A DNA stretch of 64,000 bases from Paenibacillus lignilyticus (GTDB taxonomy: Bacteria > Bacillota > Bacilli > Paenibacillales > Paenibacillaceae), in NCBI RefSeq assembly GCF_017942085.1, contig NZ_JAGKSP010000005.1, positions 1-64,000 on the forward strand. Direction: 5' to 3'. Positions 53,640 to 62,471 of this stretch are shown one piece after another. The stretch's first letter is position 1. Each line of letters opens with the position of its first letter. The notes beneath the pieces were generated by a model that saw only the letters and a list, made by a program, of their open reading frames with translations, was not told where the DNA came from and did no database searches. The position numbers were made by a program, and so were the translations under genes.

Positions 53640-54956
53640 ATGGCAAGCATGACTACGAACACCGGCGCAAGCACCAGCCCCGTGGCACCGCATATGAAAT
53701 GGTTTATGGACGATCGGTTCGGCATGTTTATCCACTGGGGACTCTACGCGATTCCGGCGCGGGGGGAATGGGTACGCAGCCTGGAGAAGCTGTCTGTCGC
53801 GGATTATGAGCCATTCTTTGAAGAATTTAACCCCATTAAATACAAGCCGAAGGAATGGGCCAAAGCTGCTAAGGCTGCGGGCATGAAGTATGCGGTGATG
53901 ACGGCAAAGCACCATGACGGCTTCTGTTTGTTCGACAGTAAGCTGACGGACTATAAAGCTACCAATACGCCTGCAGGCAGAGATCTGATCCGCGAATATA
54001 TTGAAGCATTCCGCTCGGAAGGACTTCGCGTAGGACTCTATTATTCCATTATCGATTGGCATCATGAAGACTATCCGCATTTCGGGGACAAAATTCATCC
54101 GATGCGTGATAACGAAGACTATCGGAATCATCAGATTGAATTCGACCGCTATCTGACGTACATGCACGGGCAAGTGAAGGAATTGCTTACGAATTACGGG
54201 ACGATCGATGTGATGTGGTTCGACTTCTCCTATGATGACATGACGGGGGAGAAATGGAAGGCTACCGAGCTTGTGCGGATGATGCGCGGCTTGCAGCCGG
54301 ACATCGTCATTGATAACCGGCTTGGCGGCGATAAGAAATCGGCCGAACCCGAAGTGTACGCCGGCGACTTTATGAGTCCCGAGCAGCTGCTTCCGCCGGA
54401 AGGAGTCGTGAATGAAGCCGGAGAACCGCTTCCTTGGGAGGCTTGTATTACGCTGAACGATCATTGGGGTTATTGCGCGGGAGACAACAACTATAAGTCG
54501 CCGAAGACCGTCATTCGCGGGCTGGTCGAATGTGTAAGTAAAGGCGGAAACCTGCTTCTGAACGTCGGTCCGAACGCGAAAGGCGAAATCCCGCGGCAAT
54601 CCCTCGAGATCCTCGCCGAAGTCGGCCAATGGATGGATGACAACGGCAGCAGCCTGTACGGCTGTGGACCAGCCAAGCTGGAAAAGCCGGAGTGGGGCCG
54701 GTACACGCAAAATGGCAACTATTTGTACGCCCATATTTACGATCGAGGCATGGGGCCGATTAACTTCCGCGGATTGAATGGCAAAATCAAGCGTGCACGC
54801 CTGCTCGCAGACGGCACGGAAATCAAAGTGGAAACGCCATGGAATGCTTGGGAATATCCGCATGATGCTTTTATCAGCTTCAGCGGTGCCTCGCTCCCGG
54901 ATGAAGTAAATACGGTCGTAGAGCTGGAATTATCGGAGAACGCATTAGATAATTAA
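53640..54956 (+). CDS. GH29 alpha-L-fucosidase
   Basis: A 438-residue retaining glycoside hydrolase that releases L-fucose. Family 29 marks: RFGMFIHWGLYAIPARGEW, FNPIKYKPKEWAKAAKAAGMKYAVMTAKHHDGFCLFDS, GLYYSIIDWHH, and the nucleophile Asp in TIDVMWFDFSY near residue 194. WGYCAGDNNYKSP and GGNLLLNVGPNAKGEI close the barrel, with a short beta domain after. There is no signal peptide. Starts at 53622 and 53634 are possible; ATG 53640 has GAGAGGA at proper spacing. It is the last gene of the operon. Confidence 0.92.
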   Translation: MASMTTNTGASTSPVAPHMKWFMDDRFGMFIHWGLYAIPARGEWVRSLEKLSVADYEPFFEEFNPIKYKPKEWAKAAKAAGMKYAVMTAKHHDGFCLFDSKLTDYKATNTPAGRDLIREYIEAFRSEGLRVGLYYSIIDWHHEDYPHFGDKIHPMRDNEDYRNHQIEFDRYLTYMHGQVKELLTNYGTIDVMWFDFSYDDMTGEKWKATELVRMMRGLQPDIVIDNRLGGDKKSAEPEVYAGDFMSPEQLLPPEGVVNEAGEPLPWEACITLNDHWGYCAGDNNYKSPKTVIRGLVECVSKGGNLLLNVGPNAKGEIPRQSLEILAEVGQWMDDNGSSLYGCGPAKLEKPEWGRYTQNGNYLYAHIYDRGMGPINFRGLNGKIKRARLLADGTEIKVETPWNAWEYPHDAFISFSGASLPDEVNTVVELELSENALDN

Positions 54957-55072
54957 TTGCATGAATTGTTTTGGAGAAGAGCAGATTTACGGTTGGAGAA
55001 TCGGCATGAGCAATCCGTGCCGGCGCTTTTATCGTAATGCTGTTCTTCTTTTTCATAGTGGGGTGGGGTGTT

Positions 55073-55477
55073 ATGAGTCGTCGGCGCATTGGCGGGAACG
55101 ACCGGCTTATTCTATTACGGGGCGGTAAAGCATCGCGGAAATGTCAATGAAGGGTTACCGATGCTTGGAACTCCAAACCTGTAAAAGGATTTGTCTATGT
55201 GGCGGTAGATGATCAAGGCATGCGGCGGATCATGTCACCTGCCTACTCGCACCTCGGCTGTACAATTGAGCCGGCTACTGCTGCGCAGATTAATGCGGCG
55301 AAGGACAAATCGACTTATTTTCATTGTCCGTGCCATGGCGCACAATTTGATCGGGTCGGGAATGCCACCTATGTCGTGACAAGAGGCCTTGATTTATACG
55401 AACCGATTGTCTCCGGCGGCAACGTATACATGGATATTATGAAACCAATTGTACGGCAAGAGGGTCAGCGAACTTAA
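55073..55477 (+). pseudogene. Degenerate Rieske [2Fe-2S] protein gene
   Basis: Three frames carry pieces of one Rieske protein. MSRR starts at 55073; a frame change gives VVGALAGTTGLFYYGAVKHRGNVNEG (membrane anchor and flap). Another change near 55180 gives KPVKGFVYVAVDDQG and the cluster-binding region. The second cluster motif CPCHGAQFD is intact, but the first reads AYSHLGC where CTHLGC is expected, so the first Cys ligand is Tyr. With two frameshifts and a lost ligand, it cannot make a working protein. The qcr partner genes are absent. Confidence 0.78.
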
Positions 55478-55594
55478 CCTAATCGTTCGCTGCAGTGTTG
55501 CATGTTGCAGTTCTCCTCTACAATCAGGTAGGATCTAATAGAAGTAAAAGCTGCTTTCTAGGTAGAGCGCTATGTGATGCAGGAGGAATTCGTT

Positions 55595-56491
55595 ATGACA
55601 ATTAATGAAGGATATATTGAAGTACCCGGCGGGAAAGTCTGGTATGTGCAAGTAGGCGATTCGGGGAAAACGCCGCTTATCGTCCTGCATGGCGGGCCTG
55701 GTAATGTGCACGATCCCTTAATGTCGGCGTTAGGCGCGTTAGCGGATGAGCGGCCGGTTATTTTCTATGATCAGTTAGGCTCCGGCAATTCCGATCGGCC
55801 TGAGGACCCGTCATTATGGCATACCGAACGGTTCGTGGAGGAGCTTGCTTGCATTCGCGAAGCGCTCCATCTGGATGACGTGCATGTACTTGGGCATTCA
55901 TGGGGGACGATGCTGGCATCCTCTTATTTCATCCAACGGAAACCGAAAGGGATCCGAAGCTTGATATTGTCCAGTCCATGCTTGAGCGCGCTTCGTTGGA
56001 AACAAGATGCGGACCGTCTGCTTGCACGGCTGCCGGAAGAGATGCAGCAAGCTATTGCACAGCATGAGGAAGAAGGGACAACGGACTCCGAGGCCTATGG
56101 GGAAGCCATTAAAGCTTATTACAATCGACATGTGTGCAGACTTGATCCTTGGCCGGCTATTATGGCGGAGAGCAGACCGAAGGGGAACAAAGAGGTTTAT
56201 CTGTCCATGTGGGGACCGTCGGAATTTTGTCCGACCGGCAGCTTGAAGACCTACGATGTCACGGGGCAGCTGCATGAAATCGACGCACCGACATTGTTCC
56301 TATGCGGCCGATATGATGAAGCGACTCCGGAGGCGACACGGTATTATCAATCTCTCGTCCCCGGAGCCAAGCTGCATGTATTCGAGGAGAGCTCGCATAT
56401 GGGCTATCTGGAAGAAACGGATGCGTATTTGCACGTAGTTCGTCAGTTTATACGCGAGGCAGAGGATGAGGAAGGCAATCATGATTATTAA
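55595..56491 (+). CDS. Proline iminopeptidase-type alpha/beta hydrolase
   Basis: A 298-residue serine hydrolase. [11 protein letters not shown] opens the fold, [11 protein letters not shown] is the oxyanion region (HGGPG), [13 protein letters not shown] is the family mark, and [11 protein letters not shown] is the nucleophile elbow (Ser near 106). The late Asp is in [13 protein letters not shown] and the His in [10 protein letters not shown]. It would release N-terminal proline from peptides or act on amides. ATG 55595 follows AGGAGGA. It overlaps the AAC(3)-type gene by 11 bp. Confidence 0.88.
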   Translation: MTINEGYIEVPGGKVWYVQVGDSGKTPLIVLHGGPGNVHDPLMSALGALADERPVIFYDQLGSGNSDRPEDPSLWHTERFVEELACIREALHLDDVHVLGHSWGTMLASSYFIQRKPKGIRSLILSSPCLSALRWKQDADRLLARLPEEMQQAIAQHEEEGTTDSEAYGEAIKAYYNRHVCRLDPWPAIMAESRPKGNKEVYLSMWGPSEFCPTGSLKTYDVTGQLHEIDAPTLFLCGRYDEATPEATRYYQSLVPGAKLHVFEESSHMGYLEETDAYLHVVRQFIREAEDEEGNHDY

Positions 56492-57293
56492 TGAAACGGA
56501 GCGTCCGCTGACTCGCACATCTATCGCACAAGCTTTGAGACATATAGGTGTTCAAGAGGGAATGACCTTACTCGTCCACTCTTCGCTTAAATCGTTCAAC
56601 CGATGGATTGTCGGCGGCGCCGAAGCCGTCGTACTGGGACTTGAAGATGCCCTTGGCGAAGACGGTACACTGGTTATGCCGACACACAGCAGCGATTTAT
56701 CCGAACCGTCGGTATGGGCGAATCCTCCGGTGCCGCAGGATTGGTGGCAGACGATTCGGGATGAGACGCCTGCGTTCTCGCCGGATCTTACGGTAACGCG
56801 GGGGATGGGGCAGCTGGTGGAATGCTTCCGCAAACAAAATGGAACGCTGCGAAGCGGGCATCCGCAGGTTTCGTTCGCGGCTCGCGGACCGAAGGCCGCG
56901 TTTATTACAGCCGGCCATTCGCTGGCCTTCGGCCTTGGCGAGCAATCTCCGCTTGCCAAACTATACGAATGCGGGGCTTATGTCCTCTTGCTTGGCGTAG
57001 GTCATGGCAACAATACTTCACTTCATCTGGCCGAGTATCGGACAAGCTATCCGGGCAAGAGCGAGATTACACAAGGAGCGCCGATCGCCATGGATGGCGT
57101 CAGAGAATGGGTAACGTTCACGGATATTAACATTAATTCGGATGACTTCGCTGAGCTTGGTGCAGCGTTCGATGCACATGCCGGCGCCTCTATGAAGTCG
57201 GGCTTTCTGGGAGATGCAGAGGTGAAGCTTATGCCGCAGCGAGAGCTTGTTGATTTCGGTATAAGCCGGCTTGCTAGCTTCCGCAAACAGTAA
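56481..57293 (+). CDS. Aminoglycoside N(3)-acetyltransferase-type protein (YokD-like)
   Basis: A 270-residue member of the AAC(3) family, which acetylates the 3-amino group of 2-deoxystreptamine aminoglycosides with acetyl-CoA. Typical blocks are [43 protein letters not shown], and [18 protein letters not shown], with the His and Glu implicated in catalysis. Many such chromosomal genes in Bacillales (YokD) do not confer resistance; the natural substrate is open. The start follows GAGGAAGG and overlaps the hydrolase stop, so the two genes are coupled. Confidence 0.86.
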   Translation: MIINETERPLTRTSIAQALRHIGVQEGMTLLVHSSLKSFNRWIVGGAEAVVLGLEDALGEDGTLVMPTHSSDLSEPSVWANPPVPQDWWQTIRDETPAFSPDLTVTRGMGQLVECFRKQNGTLRSGHPQVSFAARGPKAAFITAGHSLAFGLGEQSPLAKLYECGAYVLLLGVGHGNNTSLHLAEYRTSYPGKSEITQGAPIAMDGVREWVTFTDININSDDFAELGAAFDAHAGASMKSGFLGDAEVKLMPQRELVDFGISRLASFRKQ

Positions 57294-57319
57294 CCAAGTC
57301 TAAGAGGATAAAAACCGCA

Positions 57320-57354
57320 GTAACCCCCTATCCATAAGTGGATAGGGGGTTTTC
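57320..57354 (+). terminator. Terminator after the AAC(3)-type gene
   Basis: AACCCCCTATCCA (57322-57334) pairs with TGGATAGGGGGTT (57339-57351), followed by TTTT. The remainder of 57355-57553 is AT-rich promoter-type DNA with no gene. Confidence 0.9.
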
Positions 57355-57553
57355 TTGCATGCGAAATCAGCTTATTTTAACGTTCCCGTTCTATTTTTAG
57401 ATGTCAGGTTTTCTAGTATTTCATTTATATTACAGATGCTTGCAGCGGACTTTCTTCTCTTGATTCCACGCATATTTTCAAATATTACTAAGTAAAAATG
57501 AGTATCGCAATTATTACGAGCGAGCACATTTCGTGTGAAAAGGAAGTGTAGCC

Positions 57554-59335
57554 ATGAGGAGTTATCAGTGGATCAAGTGGCGCAAATTCCTCATAAGGCT
57601 CACCGCCATCGTCATCATTGGCGTGTTGGTGTGGACAGGGGGGCCCCAGGTTTGGGGAATTACGCTCAGCATTGTCAGTCTCTTATTCCAGCTTGTATTT
57701 GCCATGATGTTCATGATTGTGCAATTCGCGGCCCTGTTCTGGTTTCTCGCAAGGGGGCGAACGTATTGGATTCTGCCCGGTGAGACCGGCGCCACCTGGG
57801 ATGATTACAGGGGGAATCCTGAAATCGTCGAGAACGCGAAGCGGATTGTGATCCTGCTCAAAGGGGTCAAAGAGTTCAAGGAGATGGGAGGCGAAGCGAT
57901 CCGGGGGTTTCTGCTGTGCGGTCCTCCGGGTACAGGTAAATCCTACTTGGCCCAGGTTATTGCGAATGAAGCCCAGGTTCCTTTCGCTTACGCGTCGGCG
58001 CCTAGCTTCCAGAACATGTTCTTTGGGGTCGGGAATCTGAAGGTCATGCGGATTTATAAGAAAGCCCGGAAGCTTGCCAAAATGTATGGCGCTTGTATCA
58101 TCTTCATCGACGAAATCGATGCCATCGGCATGAAACGCCAATCCGGCGCAGGCGCCATGGGCGGGATGATGGGGATGGGCGGCGGTTCAGGGCTGCTGAA
58201 CGAGCTGCTCCTGCAAATGGATCCACCGAACATCGATAACGGCAGAATCGCCAAAACACTCCGCATGCTCGGACTGCGCCGTAAGAAAGCAGAACGTCCG
58301 GCCGTGCTAACGGTAGCCGCTACGAACTTGCCGGATGTGCTCGACTCCGCATTGCTGAGGCCGGGTCGGTTCGACAGACAACTATGGATCGATACGCCGG
58401 ATTATGACGGCCGTGTGGACGTCTTCCAATACTATCTCAAGAAAGTAAAGCATGATTCTTCCCTGACGCCGGAGAAGGCTGCACTGGATACGATCGGCTA
58501 TAGCCCGGCTCAAATTAAACATATCGTCAATGAATCGGTCGTTATCGCCCACCAACGGGGCGTATTTGTCGCCGAATATCCGGACTTCCGCGTTGCCATG
58601 GAGACCTATGAGTGGGGGCTGAAGCAGCCGCTGCGTTCGATGCGTCCCGACGAGAAGCGAAACGTGGCTTACCATGAGGCAGGTCATGCGGTTGCCCAGT
58701 ATTTGCTAAAGCCTCATGATCGGGTATGGAAAGTAACGATCGTTCGGCGCGGGAATGCGCTCGGGCTTGCCGCCACCAAGCCGACGCATGAGCGGTATAA
58801 CCGCAGCGACAGCGAGATTTTGGCCAGTATTCAGGTTTGTTTGGCAGCTAGGGCGGTTGAAGAGCTGTTCTTAGGCAAGAAGTTAAACGGCGTAACCTCC
58901 GATTTGCAGCAGGCAACCAATATGGCCGGCGCGTATTTGGGTGCGGTTGGTATGGGCGATGAGCTGTTCAGCTTCCTGGCTGTCGGTTCGCAAGCGGATG
59001 CGCTCCGATCATTGCGGCCGAAGATTAACGAGCTGCTCAAGGATATGATGAATCAGGTGAAGAAGCTCGTATCGGATCATACCGAATTTGTGCATGCGAT
59101 CGCGGAAGATCTGCTGAACCAAGATGACTTGACCGGCGAGGAGATTGAGCAAATTTACATCAGGCTGTATGGTCAGAACAGACCGGATCCTTCACTCATC
59201 CGGACGACCATATTCGATCAACCGTCGAAGAATAAGGAAGCGGAGGCACCCGAGGAGACCGAAGAAGAGGTTGTCGAGGAAGAGAAAGAAGTGACGGATG
59301 AGGACGACGATACGGAGAAACCGGAAGAGTCCTAA
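57554..59335 (+). CDS. FtsH-like AAA+ membrane zinc protease, divergent form
   Basis: A 593-residue membrane protease. Two to three hydrophobic spans fill residues 15-68 with almost no extracytoplasmic domain, where true FtsH has about 70 residues. The AAA module has Walker A GPPGTGKS near 124, Walker B IIFIDEIDAIG, and LLRPGRFDRQ with Arg fingers. An unusual Gly/Met-rich loop and a 20-residue basic insert (RIAKTLRMLGLRRKKAERP) lie between Walker B and sensor 1. The M41 protease site is intact: HEAGH near 374 and the Asp of VTSDLQQAT. The tail is strongly acidic. AAAGGAAG precedes ATG. Confidence 0.88.
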   Translation: MRSYQWIKWRKFLIRLTAIVIIGVLVWTGGPQVWGITLSIVSLLFQLVFAMMFMIVQFAALFWFLARGRTYWILPGETGATWDDYRGNPEIVENAKRIVILLKGVKEFKEMGGEAIRGFLLCGPPGTGKSYLAQVIANEAQVPFAYASAPSFQNMFFGVGNLKVMRIYKKARKLAKMYGACIIFIDEIDAIGMKRQSGAGAMGGMMGMGGGSGLLNELLLQMDPPNIDNGRIAKTLRMLGLRRKKAERPAVLTVAATNLPDVLDSALLRPGRFDRQLWIDTPDYDGRVDVFQYYLKKVKHDSSLTPEKAALDTIGYSPAQIKHIVNESVVIAHQRGVFVAEYPDFRVAMETYEWGLKQPLRSMRPDEKRNVAYHEAGHAVAQYLLKPHDRVWKVTIVRRGNALGLAATKPTHERYNRSDSEILASIQVCLAARAVEELFLGKKLNGVTSDLQQATNMAGAYLGAVGMGDELFSFLAVGSQADALRSLRPKINELLKDMMNQVKKLVSDHTEFVHAIAEDLLNQDDLTGEEIEQIYIRLYGQNRPDPSLIRTTIFDQPSKNKEAEAPEETEEEVVEEEKEVTDEDDDTEKPEES

Positions 59336-59373
59336 GAGCGCAGCAAATACGCGATGCGATCAAGCGTGTAAAC

Positions 59374-59417
59374 CCAAACAAGCAACGGCTGCGCAGAAGC
59401 AGCCGTTGCTTGTTTGG
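59374..59417. repeat. Perfect 19-bp inverted repeat
   Basis: CCAAACAAGCAACGGCTGC (59374-59392) is exactly complementary to 59399-59417 with a 6-base loop. No U-tract follows in either direction, so it may be a terminator for the FtsH-like gene or an RNA-stabilising hairpin. Confidence 0.65.
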
Positions 59418-59576
59418 TGTCGGATAGTAAGGAAAGAGAAGAGGAAACGACAAAGGAAAAGTAAGATCCAAGCACGAATGTAAGTAGTAGGTAACGCAGG
59501 AAAAAAAGTGAAGTGTCCCGACAAGTAGGAAGCAGCGAGCAGTGCCGCAACATTAATGTCGTCAAGGAGGTCAAAC

Positions 59577-60392
59577 ATGTTTGTGCGATGGGGTCAACAT
59601 GACAACGATTTGGAGGCACTTCCGTTTATCCTCGATGAAGTCCGGTACAATTTGCTTCATCGTATTACAGAGATAGAAGATTCCTTATGCATGCGATCCG
59701 AGAACGGTCAGCTGTTGTTTGCGCAATCGCCCGGACACAACGGTTGGTTATGGATGTCAAGGTCGCTGGCCGGGGATGAGGAGAAACGGCTGCTTCAAGA
59801 GCTGGTCAATCATCTGGAAGGCCGCTCGCTGCCGGGCATTTCCGGTGCTCCGCAGACTGCATATCCGTTTGCCGTGGAATATTCAAGGGCGAACAACTTG
59901 CGTCACTCGACTCAGATGACGATGGAGGCTTATCATTGTCCCGAGGTGTACAAGCTGTCGAAAGTGAAAGGGGAAGCGAGTGTCGCGACGATGCAAGATG
60001 TCGATGTGGTTGCGCATTATCTGGCCGGATTCTCGGAGGATGCCTATGGAAGGACTGTTGAGCCGGAGAGTCAGCTGGAACCGGCTCGGGGCTTGATCGA
60101 GTCAGGCAAGCTGTATTTGTGGCGCGTGGATGGCAAAGCGGTTTCGATGGCGAATATTGCTCATCGTTCGCCGAGACATGGACGTATTAACGCTGTTTTC
60201 ACGCCGCTGCGGCTGCGGAAGAAAGGGTACGCGAGTGCGGTAGTCGCGGCTGTTTCCGAGCAGCTGTTGGCAGAGAATATAACACCGATGCTGTATGCCG
60301 ATCTGCGTAATCCCGGAGCTAACAAAGTATATCGCAACATCGGCTTTGTACCTAACGGTCAAATTGCGGATATTGGATTTAGTCCGAATTAA
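59577..60392 (+). CDS. GNAT family acetyltransferase with N-terminal extension
   Basis: A 271-residue protein. The last 130 residues are a GNAT domain: LYLWRVDGKAVSMANIAHRS, then RINAVFTPLRLRKKGYASAVVAAVSEQLL with the acetyl-CoA loop (R-K-K-G-Y-A), and LRNPGANKVYRNIGFVPNG. The first 130 residues form a second, poorly conserved GNAT-like lobe, as in several Bacillales two-lobe acetyltransferases. The substrate is unknown. ATG 59577 follows AAGGAGG; an ATG at 59556 lacks a ribosome site. It converges with the glycosyltransferase gene, overlapping by 14 bp. Confidence 0.83.
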   Translation: MFVRWGQHDNDLEALPFILDEVRYNLLHRITEIEDSLCMRSENGQLLFAQSPGHNGWLWMSRSLAGDEEKRLLQELVNHLEGRSLPGISGAPQTAYPFAVEYSRANNLRHSTQMTMEAYHCPEVYKLSKVKGEASVATMQDVDVVAHYLAGFSEDAYGRTVEPESQLEPARGLIESGKLYLWRVDGKAVSMANIAHRSPRHGRINAVFTPLRLRKKGYASAVVAAVSEQLLAENITPMLYADLRNPGANKVYRNIGFVPNGQIADIGFSPN

Positions 60393-61731
60393 GGTCATTA
60401 TCCTTCAACGCCTGGGCGAAATAAGCTTTGTTGTACAGTATAGAAGGATGATCGGGCTTATAAGAGTAGGCGATTTCGTTGTGACGGTTGCCATCCTCCA
60501 GCAGTCCCAAGCGGTCATAGCACAGACTAAGCTGCAAATGAGGAAGCCACGTACAATACTGGTTCCAATCCTCAACCGTTATTTCTTGATCGGTTATGTT
60601 CGCGGCAGCGGTGTAAGCAGCAATGGCCTGCTGCCATTCTTGGCGTTCCACATGTACGGCTCCGAGCCGGCAATAGCAATCGGGGAGCGGCAGTCCGAAA
60701 TCGAGCGCACGGCGCAGCGACTTTAGCTGGCTGTCTGTATCCCCTAATTTCCCCCAGCATTCTGCCTGGCTCATAGCTGCGTCGACCTGCTGCTCAGGCA
60801 GACCGAGCCCTTCTTCCCAATAAGCTTCATATTGCGCGATAGCCAGATCATAGCATACTTGCTGCTGCAGCCATTTCGCATTCCCCAATCGATCCCGCAC
60901 CGCTTGATAACCATTCGCCTTAAAGGATTCTAATCCGGCTAAGTTAGCTGCTCGATAGATGTGATATGCAGGATAATGAGTATCTACATATAATGCAAAA
61001 CCGATCGCTGCCGCCCGAATACAGAAATGCCGATCCTCGCCCCAGAAATTGAGATTCGGAATTTTGGCGAATCGAAGTCCGGCTTCAAGAGCGCGTAGAC
61101 TGATCAACGTGCAAGCGCCTAATCCACCCACCTCATATACCCCGGGTTTCCAAAGCTGCTCCAAAAACCGCTGCGTGCGGGCCGTTATTTCAGTTGGAGA
61201 CAAATATTCCTCTCGCTTCTTATCGTATAGAATATATTCATCCGACAACCACACCTGAGGAAGCTCCATACCTTCGCGTTCCCACCTCGTCCAGAAAACA
61301 TTCGAGATCACATCTCGCTCCGCTTGAACAAGCTGTTCCAATGTCCGGGGATGAAGAACCAGATCAGAATCGATGAGGAAAATATAGTCGTATTGTTTCT
61401 CGATAGCCTCTCGGATCATATAGTCCTTCATGTCAGCTACCTTCCAAATCAGATCCTCTTTCCAATAATGCGTATTCTCGTCTTTGTGATAAATATGAAC
61501 GCGGGCATCCGGGAAAGTGACATTCGAGTAACGCAGAAGTTCGGTGTTCCCCTCAGTCTGTTGAAATTGCTGCAAGAGCTGGCTGGAAGCCGGTTCCTGA
61601 TTATCGTCAATAAACAAATAGCGAACAAGGAAATCGCTCTTCTCCAGCATCGTCAGGGATTGCAGGAAAGGCTCCAATATGGCGTTGACCTGATTGATCG
61701 GACTTGCGATCAGCACCTGTTTTTTACTCAA
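60379..61731 (-). CDS. Glycosyltransferase with TPR-like C-terminal tail
   Basis: A 450-residue protein. The first 250 residues are a GT-A fold: LIASPINQVNAILEPFLQSL, the DxD-like DSDLVLHP near 125, and NLNFWGEDRHFCIRA near 235 (a Gly-Glu-Asp acid motif). The remainder is helical with tetratricopeptide-like repeats (AAMSQAECWGKLGDTDSQLKSLRRAL) and ends in YSYKPDHPSILYNKAYFAQ, shared with the gene at 62472. AAGGAG is placed for a TTG at 61731; an ATG at 61758 would overlap the upstream gene's stop. It is likely to act on cell-surface glycans or protein glycosylation. Confidence 0.78.
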   Translation of the reverse strand: MSKKQVLIASPINQVNAILEPFLQSLTMLEKSDFLVRYLFIDDNQEPASSQLLQQFQQTEGNTELLRYSNVTFPDARVHIYHKDENTHYWKEDLIWKVADMKDYMIREAIEKQYDYIFLIDSDLVLHPRTLEQLVQAERDVISNVFWTRWEREGMELPQVWLSDEYILYDKKREEYLSPTEITARTQRFLEQLWKPGVYEVGGLGACTLISLRALEAGLRFAKIPNLNFWGEDRHFCIRAAAIGFALYVDTHYPAYHIYRAANLAGLESFKANGYQAVRDRLGNAKWLQQQVCYDLAIAQYEAYWEEGLGLPEQQVDAAMSQAECWGKLGDTDSQLKSLRRALDFGLPLPDCYCRLGAVHVERQEWQQAIAAYTAAANITDQEITVEDWNQYCTWLPHLQLSLCYDRLGLLEDGNRHNEIAYSYKPDHPSILYNKAYFAQALKDNDLNSD

Positions 61732-61745
61732 CAAAGTCACTCTCC

Positions 61746-62453
61746 TTAATCCGACCATGACTTCAGCAGAGGTGCCGGGTCGAGAATGGAATCATACTGC
61801 TCTTTCCACCCGTATCTTGCATCCGGATCAAGACGCATATATCTGTCGTATTTGTTCTGTCGGTCTTCGGGAGTCGCCCATCCGAAATGCATCAATCTGG
61901 CTTCGTGCGCGGCAAAAGGAAATTCGAGGACGGTAAGCGGGAAACGTCCGCAGTGCTGCGGCGTTTCCTTCCATCGATAGATCGCTTCCGGCCGGTATCT
62001 AACGAGGAAGGGGCGATAGAAGAGATGGGCCTGCCAATAGCTGTCCTCTCTGTAATGGGTCTCACTCCACATATCGTATAAGCGGAAGGCAAACGTATCG
62101 ATGGCATGCTGATTAACCAGTGTCGGCACGAAATCGCGCATAGTGGCTTCGAAGATTTCATCGGCGTCCAGATTCAGTATCCATTCCGGATTCGTAGCCG
62201 CCGTTTCTTCCCATTGACGCTTGCGAAGCTCAATCTCGTTACTGAATTCCGATCGTTCGTTGATGACGATCTTGACCGGTATGCCCGCCAGCATTTCCTG
62301 ACAAATCGCCACGGTGTCATCGTCGCTGCAATCATCAATGATCACGGCGGCATCAATAAATTCACGATGATGCAAGAGGGCTCTTCGAAGGTAACGTCCT
62401 GCTTCGTTTCGCACTACCATGGAGAGCGTAATCCGCCCATGCCTCTCTGTCAC
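61746..62453 (-). CDS. Family 2 glycosyltransferase
   Basis: A 235-residue GT2 enzyme: ITLSMVVRNEAGRYLRRAL opens the nucleotide-binding fold, IIDDCSDDDTVAIC follows, and the metal-binding DxD is in LNLDADEIFE near 95. The WKETPQHCGRFP block near 165 is typical of surface-glycan transferases of Paenibacillus and Bacillus. It starts at GTG with GGTGGAG upstream and lies in a run of three glycosyltransferase genes. Confidence 0.85.
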   Translation of the reverse strand: MTERHGRITLSMVVRNEAGRYLRRALLHHREFIDAAVIIDDCSDDDTVAICQEMLAGIPVKIVINERSEFSNEIELRKRQWEETAATNPEWILNLDADEIFEATMRDFVPTLVNQHAIDTFAFRLYDMWSETHYREDSYWQAHLFYRPFLVRYRPEAIYRWKETPQHCGRFPLTVLEFPFAAHEARLMHFGWATPEDRQNKYDRYMRLDPDARYGWKEQYDSILDPAPLLKSWSD

Positions 62454-62471
62454 ATGTCACTCCACCTTCGC

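Noticed and set aside
53490..54863. 457-codon minus-strand frame opposite the GH29 gene
   Set aside because: Antisense shadow of an enzyme with clear catalytic motifs; no start signal.
59374..59417. Insertion-sequence terminal repeats
   Set aside because: The two 19-bp arms are only 6 bases apart, so this is a hairpin and not the ends of an element.
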